Assembly: GCF_900111835.1 (NCBI RefSeq)
Contig: NZ_FOJP01000002.1
Span: forward strand, 173,503 to 237,502
Source of the DNA: Metapseudomonas otitidis
GTDB lineage: Bacteria > Pseudomonadota > Gammaproteobacteria > Pseudomonadales > Pseudomonadaceae
Reading direction: 5' to 3'
DNA: 64,000 bases
Positions 9,601 through 17,030 of this stretch are shown one piece after another. The notes beneath the pieces are model-generated. The model searched no databases, was not told the origin of the DNA, and saw only the letters and a list, made by a program, of their open reading frames with translations. The translations under genes were made by a program, and so were the position numbers. How positions within the stretch are numbered: the first letter of the stretch is position 1; every line of letters starts with the position of its first letter.

Positions 9601-10573
9601 AGCCTATCTTGCTGCCAGATTTTTTCAGTAGCTCGGTGAGCCTCTGATGAGTGTCGGCTCCGCAGTTGTCCACGACGAGAACACAGTGATTTCCGTCTTC
9701 AATTAGCGCTTCGAGCATCGCTGAAGGTTGAGGCGAAGGCCCATCTGATAGGTCCGTGTACAGCACGTCATCAGCACTCAGCGCAGCTTGGTTCGTCTGT
9801 ATACGCGGATCGAAAAGAGCCTGTACCAATCTAGTTTTGCCGACGCCAGATAAGCCGACAATGCGTACACTTGCCCCCTTCGACAGGTCGAGACGCAGGC
9901 GATCAATGGTGGCCGAGACATTAATGCCTTTCTCTGCGTCAGGCGTGAACACTTTGACTCGATCATCAAGCAGATATTCTGAGTCGACGGTCGTCTCCTG
10001 GTAGGCCCAGCCCGAGTATGGGCGCCAACCCACAAGTGGCTTGCCTAGCTGGTGTTTCACCCATGCTGCGATCGCAGGGTGTTGCTCGACCCAGTCTGCG
10101 ATCTTTCTTGCGTCATAGAAGTCAAAATGCGGCGAGGAGCCGAGGCCGTTGGCCGACAAGCAAGCTCTCATTGCATTGAGTCGAAGATCGAGAGCGGATT
10201 CGGAGGTATCGTCTCGCGTCGCGGCGATGACGTAACTTCCTTTGGTCGTAGCAAGGTCGCGTATTGCTTGTCTTAGCACTCCATTGGGCACCATTTCCCC
10301 AGGTATCTTGCTGGGGGGGAACACCTCGGCCTTTACCTGAAAAGCTGTGTTGTCATTGGGTAGATAGCCAGATATCCCCAGTGGCGGATTTATCTCTACC
10401 CTGACGTCCACCCCTCCATCTTTTGCTCTTTGATCGCCACCCCAGGTGACGGCCGACTCGGAGCCACCGTACTTTCGAATCTCAGCCCGGCACAATCTTG
10501 CGATCAGTTCGCGCGCTTGCTCGTCGTTCAGGGCTTTTATGTCCGCAGTATCTACGTGAAATAGTGTGTGCAT
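6698..10573 (-). CDS. PD-(D/E)XK-like nuclease fused to STAND NTPase (Avs-like)
   Basis: 1291 residues. Residues 1 to about 180 look like a restriction-endonuclease-fold domain: E31 in the first helix, then D52-GGVD56-V and F78-Q79-V-K81-A-E83, the D...(E/Q)xK pattern of Mrr/Cap4-type nucleases. A P-loop GLSGVGKT follows at 240-247 and a Walker B strand CVLVVDN at 297-303, as in STAND ATPases. Residues from about 450 to the end are long and helical by composition and could be the repeat-type sensor of such proteins. In known antiviral STAND (Avs) proteins the C-terminal region binds a phage protein and the N-terminal effector then cuts DNA; assigning that role here is inference. No transmembrane segment is evident. 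The gene is lower in GC than the host DNA and converges on the DUF6119-like gene. Confidence 0.8.
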   Translation of the reverse strand: MHTLFHVDTADIKALNDEQARELIARLCRAEIRKYGGSESAVTWGGDQRAKDGGVDVRVEINPPLGISGYLPNDNTAFQVKAEVFPPSKIPGEMVPNGVLRQAIRDLATTKGSYVIAATRDDTSESALDLRLNAMRACLSANGLGSSPHFDFYDARKIADWVEQHPAIAAWVKHQLGKPLVGWRPYSGWAYQETTVDSEYLLDDRVKVFTPDAEKGINVSATIDRLRLDLSKGASVRIVGLSGVGKTRLVQALFDPRIQTNQAALSADDVLYTDLSDGPSPQPSAMLEALIEDGNHCVLVVDNCGADTHQRLTELLKKSGSKIGLVTVEYDVRDDLPDATKCYRLEGSSDDVIKKLLQRRYPVLSLSDVDTITAFSDGNARVAFALAATVTTTGELARLRDSDLFKRLFHQKNAENEDLLSCAEAASILYSFDGEDDGPSSELNKIAAVADVSLITLQRKVVDLQRRGLVQARGKWRAVLPHAIANRLAAQALEAIPKSQIVSIFVDTATDRVARSFSRRLGYLHESAKAAELVRDWLSPSGRLGDLTALNDIGHEIFHNIAPVSPKVALAAIGRAANIPSFLSDENRQRAQYAHTLKAIAFEEEDFEMAADILVKFALAAPQEKGRHESVELLKSLFFCVLSGTNAPPNLRSEFVRKLLESADPKREQLGLLLLDAALEAMHFTSVSSFDFGARKRSEGWAPESRSDVESWFMPFLRMARDIGKQKSDLAESCRSILGRRLRGLWLGTSLRPEVCAAVKELASVVSWPQGWFGVKSILRYDSSKCDEAVQNELRELEKFLKPKAIPDMIRARLLDSNNFDLDLDGDDADQLDKTTGERIRNSNQALEELGEAAATIDGLILELLPQLISTKSGANAFPLGVGVGKKIADPRWILDAAKVHIATATPGTVGVLFLRGLINGWHHASPACAEEFLDSAVTDAIWVKWIMDLHCIPLNQAAYARILQSIKAGATPAWQYSYLGMGRQTDAFSVAEIGELLAAIALLPDGGGVFLDVLSMVVHCASDHDDAYKESLATTCLNLLRSADWGQVLGDRANSGYHIEGVLEFSLKRLASSEAALEVLNGLVTFARTMEGGYSDRDAVKDAISPFLRHMPRLTLDAIYVPGDEGYYRQMLPVIGHPYNDRRETALSIVPPEALIDWCNDSPPDRYVFAARSCKLFDTRRRASEGHTNIDSVDDSELVISDAALAVLANAPDKKAVIEAYLKRFTPSGWSGSLAEILKKRIPLLDALSLGNEEQLKPVLATARASLERRIAAEELREDEEERERTGSFE

Positions 10574-10800
10574 TTTAGGGGGAGCGTCAGGCTGACTGAG
10601 GCCTTAGCTTATAGCCTGAAGGCCTTTTGACACAGCAAGGACTGGCAAGACGAAATAGTTTAGGGTTGGTTCCATCCGGCCAGCATGGCCGCAAACCAAA
10701 CTGGGAAATCCACAGTCCTCCGGGTATTCATCTCTGGCCGTTAGAACCCTCCACGTGGTTGTCTTCGGTGCCACTGCTTGGAAACCTGGATGACTGCTTC

Positions 10801-10815
10801 TGGCCGATAACTGCC
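10801..10815. repeat. Third, inverted copy of the islet-end repeat
   Basis: TGGCCGATAACTGCC matches the reverse complement of the 6632-6681 repeat (TTGGCCGGTAACTGC) with one internal mismatch over 14 aligned bases, and it is oriented oppositely. The 294-bp gap it sits in (10574-10867) otherwise holds only the promoter side of the nuclease-STAND gene and the BRO-N terminator. Confidence 0.5.
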
Positions 10816-10824
10816 ATTCCCACC

Positions 10825-10853
10825 AAAAAACGCCGCACTCCCATGCGGCGTTT
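10825..10853 (-). terminator. Rho-independent terminator of the BRO-N gene
   Basis: A perfect 10-bp stem AAACGCCGCA/TGCGGCGTTT with a 6-nt loop, followed on the minus strand by a run of six T. It lies 15 bp after the stop of the BRO-N gene. Confidence 0.85.
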
Positions 10854-10867
10854 CCATTTCCACCTCC

Positions 10868-11365
10868 CTAGAAAAACCGCCTCCAACTCGGCCCATCCCC
10901 CAACAACGGGTCGTCATGCACCGCCATGAAACGCGGCAGGTCTTGCCGGGCGATCCAGGTTTCGCTTTGCCAGTGCAGCGCGGCGATGCGTTGGTTGGCC
11001 CAGGTCATGAGAATGCGTCGCGGGCTGGCCTGCGGGTCGCGGTGGTAGTCGTGGAGGGTGGGAATCACTTCGTCGCTGAGCCATTGGCTGAGGGCGCAGT
11101 GTTCGGGGTGGCCGAAGCGGTAGAGGGCGCGGTAGAGGCCGGCGTCACTGACCAGTTCCACTTCTTCGCAGCGCCCTGTGCTGTAGCGGAGAAAGGCGAA
11201 GCGGAATTGGTGGGGGTAGAGGCGTTTGGTCAGGCGGTAGGGCCGGGTGGCGGCGATCATCAGGGCGAAGTCGAGGGCGACGAACCAGGGGCGGTTGTCG
11301 ATCATGACGGCGCGCAGTTGATGGCAGTGGCGTTGGAAGGTGATGGGGGTGAATGCGTCATGCAT
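10868..11365 (-). CDS. BRO-N domain protein
   Basis: 165 residues. The start FQRHCHQLRAVMIDNRPWFV followed by ALDFALMIAATRP is the signature of the BRO-N domain (PF02498), a DNA-binding domain of phage and baculovirus origin found in phage antirepressors. There is no recognisable second domain, only a 50-residue tail. It is transcribed alone, with its own terminator and an unusual structured leader upstream. A regulatory DNA-binding role is likely from the family; the target is unknown. It may be a domesticated phage gene or cargo of the adjacent islet. Confidence 0.8.
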   Translation of the reverse strand: MHDAFTPITFQRHCHQLRAVMIDNRPWFVALDFALMIAATRPYRLTKRLYPHQFRFAFLRYSTGRCEEVELVSDAGLYRALYRFGHPEHCALSQWLSDEVIPTLHDYHRDPQASPRRILMTWANQRIAALHWQSETWIARQDLPRFMAVHDDPLLGDGPSWRRFF

Positions 11366-11640
11366 GGTGTTGCTCCAATGTCGGTTAAGGAGCTGCCACC
11401 TACGTCGCTAAACGAAAGGGTGGCAGACCGCGCAGGGTTAGCGAACCGGAGACATTGGAATCCGGCAGACCCGAGGGTCTCCCCACGCGATCTGCCATAG
11501 AGCGGTGCAGTAAAAACTGCATGCGTGCCAATGCCTGCAAGAAACATCCGCCGTTTCTCGCATGCACCAGCTGGCGCAATCGCGCCAATGTCTTTCGGGT
11601 CGCTAAACCCGGCCACGGGATTGACCGTGGCCGGCGCAGG
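11366..11640 (-). other. Structured repeat-rich leader upstream of BRO-N gene
   Basis: This stretch contains three related CCAATGTC...TCGCTAA modules: 11375-11413, an inverted copy at 11435-11458, and 11585-11610. A perfect 10-bp hairpin (CCGGCCACGG, 6-nt loop, at 11609-11634) and smaller repeats (GCAGT-4 nt-ACTGC, GCATGC twice) lie among them. Open frames through it have no credible domain. The symmetry suggests either a regulatory RNA or a cluster of operators for the BRO-N protein itself. Confidence 0.45.
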
Positions 11641-11969
11641 ATAGGGACGGCCGAGCCCGAGGGCAAGGGGAGGAGGGGGCCGGCACGGCGACAGGCTGCC
11701 GTCTTGTCTGGGAGAAAGTAGCGGGTCTTGGGGCGGAAAGCGTTACGTCAGGCCGAGCCCACGATCTGCCGCTGACCGAGTGAGGCGGTTGCTTGAATAA
11801 CCGCCTTGGGTGCTCTCAGTGGTGTGGTTGCAGGTTGGGCTGATCGGCACGTTCACCCTTCGATTCGGGATGAACGTGCCGGGGGGCACGGCCCTTCACG
11901 GTTGGCGTGGACGTGGCCGCTTTCGATCCGCCGCGCGCCACCTTTGCCACGCCCTTGTTCAAGGCCTCG
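11641..11969. other. Intergenic, nothing recognised
   Basis: About 330 bp between the leader of the BRO-N gene and the end of the methyltransferase gene. Short open frames here show no domain and are poorly placed for translation. I see no clear promoter, repeat or RNA gene. Confidence 0.5.
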
Positions 11970-12728
11970 TCAACCTGGGCGGCGTGCTTCGAAGCTGATG
12001 ATGGGATCGCTCTGGCAAGGGGAGCGGCCATGCTGGTAGCCGCCTGACGCCACCACCTCTACAAAGCCCGCTTCGCGCAGTGCGAATGCCAGTTCGTCGA
12101 CGCCCCACCAGCGCAAGTGGAACAGATCCAGTTCGGCGGACTGCAAGGTGCCGTCTTGCCAATGCTGGTAGTGCAGATGGGACAGCGTGGTTTGCTTGCG
12201 GTAGTCCACTTCGGCCCGGTGGCTGGTCAGCGTGAGGAGGTTGTTGCCATCCACTTTCCAACTCCGTGCCGCCTGTGCCTCCCCGATGATGCTCTCGATG
12301 GGGTCGATATCGATGATCAACCGCCCGCCGGGCTGCAAGTGATTCCAGAACCGCTTGAGCACGGCCATTGCGGAGGCAGTTTCGGTAATCAGCTGGAATG
12401 ACCCGGCGGGCATGATGATGGCCGCGAATCGCTGGTCATAGCGGAACTGCTCGAACGTCTGCTGTGTGAGGGGCGCGGGCAGCCCTCGCGCCCGGCATTC
12501 CTGCCGGCAGTATTCGAGCATCTCGTGGGAGGCATCGAAGCCCTCGATGGCCAGGCCCCTCTCCAGCAGCGGTATGAAGATCCGCCCATTGCCCACTGCG
12601 GGCTCCAGTACCGGGCCATCAACGTCCGCCAGGCGCTGCTGGTAGTACTCCAGGTCTCCAAATGAATGGCCGATGGGTTTATCCAGGTGATAAATCCACG
12701 AGGCGAGTCGTCCGTATCGGTTTTGCAT
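11970..12728 (-). CDS. Class I SAM-dependent methyltransferase
   Basis: 252 residues. The motif VLEPAVGNGRIFIPLLERG, followed by AIEGFDASHEML, is the SAM-binding motif I and the acidic end of strand 2 of a class I methyltransferase. Motifs near IIMPAGSFQLI and LQPGGRLIIDIDP continue the fold. A GGAGAG sequence 4 nt before ATG 12728 supports that start over ATG 12740. It is a free-standing soluble enzyme, with a small-molecule substrate likely from the architecture but not identifiable. It is not obviously co-transcribed with its neighbours. Confidence 0.85.
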   Translation of the reverse strand: MQNRYGRLASWIYHLDKPIGHSFGDLEYYQQRLADVDGPVLEPAVGNGRIFIPLLERGLAIEGFDASHEMLEYCRQECRARGLPAPLTQQTFEQFRYDQRFAAIIMPAGSFQLITETASAMAVLKRFWNHLQPGGRLIIDIDPIESIIGEAQAARSWKVDGNNLLTLTSHRAEVDYRKQTTLSHLHYQHWQDGTLQSAELDLFHLRWWGVDELAFALREAGFVEVVASGGYQHGRSPCQSDPIISFEARRPG

Positions 12729-12903
12729 ATCACTCTCCATGGCAAGCGCGGGATGCTACCGCAACTCGGGGGCCGTGCCTGCCTGTGAAGTCATCGCTGT
12801 TACAGCGTGCAGCCCCTGCCCATTCGGCCGTGCGTGGGGCGCGTGCGAATGGCTTGGGTTGATTGCAGCGTTCCGGTGTGGGGTGGAGGGCTCTGGAGCG
12901 ATG

Positions 12904-13740
12904 TCAGTGCTGGCGCCGATACCGACGTTGCCGCCGCTTTGGCCTGCTGAACAATCCCGCGCCCAGCAACTCGCCCATGAAAAGCCCGAAGAGTTGCGCC
13001 TGGCTGTCCACTTCCAGCTTCTCGTACAGGTTGCGCCGGTGGACCTTCACGGTGCTCCAGGCGATGCGCAGTTGCTTGGCGATCTCCAGGCTGGAGTAGC
13101 CCTGCAGCATCAGCTGGGCAATCGTGTGCTCCCGCCGCGTCAGCAGTTCCTCCCCAAAGCTGCTGAATACCGCGCGCACATGCTCGGTCGGCCGCAGGGC
13201 ACCCGCCGGTGGCTGGCTCCTTGCCGCCCAGGCCAGGCGCACCACGTCCTCCACGACCGGCATGGCGACATGCAGCAGCCGCAGCGTTGCGTCGTCGTAC
13301 GCACCCTTGCCTGTGGCCCTCATCAGCGAAAGCACTGCTCGGCAGCCTGGCTCCGGGGTGGTGAAGAAGCCCACCTGATCACTCAGCCGCAGGCGGTGGT
13401 AGTAGGTGAGGAAGTAGTGGCCGCTTTCGAAGCCTTCCCGCGCCAGGTCCCGCAGGCTGTAGAGCCCATCGACCTTGTCGAAGAGGCTGCTGAGGTAGAA
13501 GGGGTCGAGCAGGTAGGGGCCGCTTCTGTAGTCATCGATGAGGCGCCGTCGCCGTTCGGGCGGCAGGGCGTAGTAGAGAGGCTGCGGCGGGTAATGGCCT
13601 TCGTTGACGAACAGTACGACGTGGTCGGTCGGGGCAAGGCTCTGGAGCCAGTGGGTGACGGCCTGCAGCTGAGGCTCGCCGGGTGGCTGGGCGAGGACGC
13701 GCGTGATGTCGCGGGTCCATGTGTTCGGGAGCAGGTGCAT
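12904..13740 (-). CDS. LuxR-family transcriptional regulator
   Basis: 278 residues. The C-terminal helix-turn-helix is clear: LTRREHTIAQLMLQGYSSLE then IAKQLRIAWSTVKVHRRNLY. The N-terminal 200 residues are not a recognisable autoinducer-binding or receiver domain; they are of the kind seen in orphan LuxR proteins of Pseudomonas, and the ligand is unknown. It is divergent from the small XRE regulator across a 136-bp gap with a strong palindrome. Confidence 0.87.
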   Translation of the reverse strand: MHLLPNTWTRDITRVLAQPPGEPQLQAVTHWLQSLAPTDHVVLFVNEGHYPPQPLYYALPPERRRRLIDDYRSGPYLLDPFYLSSLFDKVDGLYSLRDLAREGFESGHYFLTYYHRLRLSDQVGFFTTPEPGCRAVLSLMRATGKGAYDDATLRLLHVAMPVVEDVVRLAWAARSQPPAGALRPTEHVRAVFSSFGEELLTRREHTIAQLMLQGYSSLEIAKQLRIAWSTVKVHRRNLYEKLEVDSQAQLFGLFMGELLGAGLFSRPKRRQRRYRRQH

Positions 13741-13808
13741 TGGCCGGAAACTTCCCTTTCAGAGCCCCGGAGCTAGAGGGCGTAAGAGGTGCTCTCATTC
13801 GGCAAATA

Positions 13809-13824
13809 ATACTCTATAGAGTAT
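13809..13824. promoter_or_regulatory. 16-bp perfect palindrome, probable operator
   Basis: ATACTCTATAGAGTAT is a perfect palindrome in the divergent gap between the LuxR gene and the XRE gene, 53 bp before the XRE ATG. The ACTC-TATA-GAGT core resembles the symmetric boxes bound by small controller-type XRE proteins. Autoregulation by the adjacent XRE protein is the simplest reading. Confidence 0.6.
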
Positions 13825-13876
13825 GGAGTAATGGCCAGACGAAAGGCTTCATCGTTCCTTTTTGCGAGTAGGTGGA

Positions 13877-14146
13877 ATGGAACTGAAGCAAGCCCTCGGG
13901 AAGGCCATCAAGGAGTTGAGGCTCAGCAGCGATCTTTCCCAGGAATCGGTGGGGGCAAGCCAGAGCTACATCAGCGATGTGGAGCGCGGCATCAAAAGCC
14001 CTTCGGTCATCAAGCTGGCAGAGCTGGCGGAGAACATGGGCGTGCATCCGTTGACGATCCTGGCCAAGAGCTACCTGCTGGCAAACCCCGAACTGACGGT
14101 GCAGGCACTGCTGGAGCAATTGCGCCAGGAGTTGGAACAGCACTGA
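13877..14146 (+). CDS. Small XRE-family HTH regulator
   Basis: 89 residues. A single Cro/C1-type helix-turn-helix occupies most of the protein (ALGKAIKELRLSSDLSQESV and SQSYISDVERGIKSPSVIKL), followed by a short C-terminal helix. I use ATG 13877; a TTG 15 bp upstream is in frame. Size and structure are like restriction-modification controller proteins and small phage repressors, but no such system lies next to it. It probably represses its own promoter through the palindrome at 13809-13824. Confidence 0.88.
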   Translation: MELKQALGKAIKELRLSSDLSQESVGASQSYISDVERGIKSPSVIKLAELAENMGVHPLTILAKSYLLANPELTVQALLEQLRQELEQH

Positions 14147-14219
14147 TCGACTGGGGCAACCCAACTGCCAAGCCCTCTGCACGGGGGCTTTCATCATCCG
14201 CGCACGGACAAGGATCGCC

Positions 14220-14708
14220 ATGCGGCTGCTTACGCACCTCGCCACTCACTCCCGCTGCCAGCCACGCCTGGCCCGCCTGCTCGCAGCCCTGCTGCTGCTC
14301 CAGGCCATTCCCGCCCTTTGCCTCGCCGAACCCACCTTCACTGGAAGCTGGTACCTGGACCTGCGCACGCCCGAGCAACAGGCCGCCCAGGCCGAGTGCG
14401 GAGGCGCCGGCTTCGATCTGACCCAGCAGGGCAACACGGTGCTCGGGACGCACTACCTCGCCACGGTCAACTGCGGCAAGCTCAACGATGGCGGCGAAGT
14501 CCGGGGAACCGTGACGGGCTCCGAAGCGGTTCTGTTTGTCACCAGCGGTCGAACGGGCGAGGTCGTGAAGGGCAAGGCCACGCTGCAGGGCGACACGCTC
14601 AGGTGGCAGGTGCTGGAAACGGTCAAGGCCGGGGAGCCGGAGTGGGAGCCAGGGCTTGTTCTGCGGAGCGGGGTGTTGGGGAGGCGTGAGGGGGCTTTGG
14701 CCAGGTAG
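14220..14708 (+). CDS. Secreted hypothetical protein
   Basis: 162 residues beginning with a long signal peptide whose hydrophobic core is LLAALLLLQAIPALCLAEP, with likely cleavage after CLA. The mature part, about 125 residues, is predicted beta-rich from alternation (FTGSWYLDL, GNTVLGTHYLATVNC, DTLRWQVLETV) and has two cysteines that could pair. This looks like a small periplasmic or secreted beta-barrel-like protein. I do not recognise the family. A ribosome site (AAGGA) stands 6 nt before the ATG. Confidence 0.75.
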   Translation: MRLLTHLATHSRCQPRLARLLAALLLLQAIPALCLAEPTFTGSWYLDLRTPEQQAAQAECGGAGFDLTQQGNTVLGTHYLATVNCGKLNDGGEVRGTVTGSEAVLFVTSGRTGEVVKGKATLQGDTLRWQVLETVKAGEPEWEPGLVLRSGVLGRREGALAR

Positions 14709-14913
14709 GAGGCAGGGCGCCCTTCGCCCCATGCTCGGCTTGTAACGCCATCTCCCGTGCTGTTGCCCGGCCAACAGTAGCCGTACAGCGATGTTGCCTC
14801 GGCAGCATACTGCACGCGATGAAACAGCGCGCGGCGCAGGAATACCGGGGGTTTGGCCGGTTGGCATGAAGTCTGCCCTGTCACCTGGAATCTCATGAAT
14901 CCCAGGGGCCGAT

Positions 14914-17022
14914 GTGAGCGCCGACGAATACCCATTGATTGCCAGTGACCGGGTGGATGCCTCCACGGTGGTCCGCTTGGAGGGGCATGGTCTTGCCCTG
15001 GGTTCTGCACCCACTGCCGATATTGCGCTGGAGTTCCGCGCGGTGACCAAGCGCTACGAAGGCGGACGTTCGGAGCCGAAGAACGCAGTCGAGCAGGTCA
15101 GCCTTGCGGTACGGCGCGGCGAGGTGCTTTGCCTGATGGGCACCTCCGGAAGCGGCAAGTCGACCTTGCTGCGCCACGTGAACCGGTTGATAGAGCCCAG
15201 CAGCGGGGAGGTGCTGATCGACGGCGAAGTGCTGGGCGACTTGACGCTTCCGGCACTGCGCCAGCTGCGCTCGCGGCGTATCGGCATGGTGTTTCAACAC
15301 TTCGGACTGCTGCCTCATCGCACCGTGCGGGAGAACGTCGCCCTGCCTCTGGAGCTGCGTGGCGAGCCGGAGAATGAGCGGCATGCGGCCGCGCAGCGGG
15401 AGCTCCAGGCGGTGGGGCTCGAGGAGTGGGGCGAGCACTTTCCCCACGAGCTGTCCGGTGGCATGCAGCAACGTGTCGGACTTGCCCGGGCGTTGGTCAC
15501 CAAGCCGGACATCCTGCTGATGGACGAACCCTTCAGCGCCTTGGACCCGACCATTCGCCGCGACCTGCAAGGCCGCTTCCTGCAACTGGTGCGCGAGCGC
15601 GGCATCACGACCCTGTTGGTCACCCATGACCCGGGGGAGGCGCTGCGTCTGGCCGACCGTATCGCCGTGCTGCGCGGTGGTCGCCTGATTCAGGTCGGAA
15701 CCCCGGCAGAGCTGCTCGAACGCCCGGCCGACGAAGGCGTGGCGGATTTCTTCGATGAGCGGCCCCATGTCGACCCGGTTCCCTCGTCGTCCGGCCACGC
15801 GGTGCCTGGCACCTCGCCTGTGGCAGGACTGGAGAGGCCGGCGACTGGCCGCTGGATCCGTCAGGGGCTCCTGGGGCCGGTGGCCCTGGCGGAAGCCGGG
15901 CGCAACGGCCTGTTCTGGCTGGCGCTGCTGGTCGAATTGATGGCCCTTGCCGGGCTCGTCGGCGCGTGGCGCGAGGGGGGCAGCTGGTCGCTGATCGGCG
16001 CCCTGGCGGCGCTACTGGCCAACCGCACCGCCAGTATCTGGTTCAGCCTTCACGGCAGCGGCCGTGATTCCCAGGGTGTGGCGTTGCCCCTGGTGCTGTT
16101 GTCGGTGAGCCAGGCGTTGACGCTTTGGCGCGCCCTGACACCGGATGCCTCCGGCGCCTTGCTGCAGTTCCCGGCCGACCGCGACAGCATGCTGGCGGTC
16201 GCCGGCGCCATCGACCGCCTGATCGGCTGGTCGCAGCTGACCTTCGAGAGCGCGTTCGTCGGGGTGATCGTGGCGGTGCGCACGGTCATCGAGGGCATCG
16301 AGGGTGCGCTGGGCTGGATACCCTGGCCTGTGCCGGCACTGGCCCTGGTCTACCTGGCCTGGCGCTCTGCGGGTGCCACCCTGGCCCTGACCACGGCGCT
16401 GGCCCTGGGCTACATCGGTCTGTTCGGCTTCTGGGAGCGAACGGTGTCCACCGTCGCGCTGGTCGGCTCATCGGTGCTGCTGTCGCTGCTGATCGGCATT
16501 CCCACGGGCATCCTGCTGGCCAAGCGACCGCTGGCGCGGCGGGTGATCACACCGCTGCTGGACGTCATGCAGACGTTGCCGACGTTCGTGTACCTGATTC
16601 CGGCGGTGGCCTTCTTCTCCGTCGGCAAGACACCGGCGGTCATCGCCACGGTGATCTTTGCCCTGGCACCGATGATTCGCCTCACCGCCCTGGGCATCCG
16701 CGAGGTACCCAGGGCCGCCGTGGAGGCCGCCGTTGCCCATGGCGCGACGCCCTGGCAAACGCTCATCCGGGTCGAGCTGCCACTGGCCTCCGGCTCCCTG
16801 CTGCTGGGGGTCAACCAGACCATCGTGATGAGCCTGTCGATGGTGGTCGTGGCGGCGCTGATCGGCGCCGGCGGCCTGGGCTACGACGTCATGACCGCCC
16901 TGCGCAACATCAAGGGCGGGGAGGGCGTGCTCGCCGGCATCGCCATTGTCTTCTGTGCCCTGGTGCCCGACCGGATCATCCAGGCTTCCCTTCGCAAGCG
17001 TCATCACCCCACTCAGGAGTAG
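14914..17022 (+). CDS. Fused betaine-type ABC transporter, ATPase plus permease
   Basis: 702 residues joining what is usually two proteins (ProV/OpuAA and ProW/OpuAB type). The ATPase part has Walker A GTSGSGKST (76-84), signature LSGGMQQR (180-187), and Walker B LLMDEP (201-206). No CBS domain follows. The permease part, about residues 300-700, has many hydrophobic helices and the EAA loop (EAAVAHGATPWQTLIRVELP). The start is GTG 14914 with AGGGG 7 nt upstream. The periplasmic binding protein gene follows 8 bp later and the homocysteine methyltransferase after that. By family it imports glycine betaine, choline or a related onium compound; the context argues for a methyl donor such as a betaine or S-methylmethionine. 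Confidence 0.9.
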   Translation: MSADEYPLIASDRVDASTVVRLEGHGLALGSAPTADIALEFRAVTKRYEGGRSEPKNAVEQVSLAVRRGEVLCLMGTSGSGKSTLLRHVNRLIEPSSGEVLIDGEVLGDLTLPALRQLRSRRIGMVFQHFGLLPHRTVRENVALPLELRGEPENERHAAAQRELQAVGLEEWGEHFPHELSGGMQQRVGLARALVTKPDILLMDEPFSALDPTIRRDLQGRFLQLVRERGITTLLVTHDPGEALRLADRIAVLRGGRLIQVGTPAELLERPADEGVADFFDERPHVDPVPSSSGHAVPGTSPVAGLERPATGRWIRQGLLGPVALAEAGRNGLFWLALLVELMALAGLVGAWREGGSWSLIGALAALLANRTASIWFSLHGSGRDSQGVALPLVLLSVSQALTLWRALTPDASGALLQFPADRDSMLAVAGAIDRLIGWSQLTFESAFVGVIVAVRTVIEGIEGALGWIPWPVPALALVYLAWRSAGATLALTTALALGYIGLFGFWERTVSTVALVGSSVLLSLLIGIPTGILLAKRPLARRVITPLLDVMQTLPTFVYLIPAVAFFSVGKTPAVIATVIFALAPMIRLTALGIREVPRAAVEAAVAHGATPWQTLIRVELPLASGSLLLGVNQTIVMSLSMVVVAALIGAGGLGYDVMTALRNIKGGEGVLAGIAIVFCALVPDRIIQASLRKRHHPTQE

Positions 17023-17030
17023 TACCCATC

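Noticed and set aside
11302..11616. Minus-strand frame through the BRO-N leader and start
   Set aside because: No ribosome site or domain, overlaps the BRO-N gene in another frame, and repeats in the leader explain its composition.
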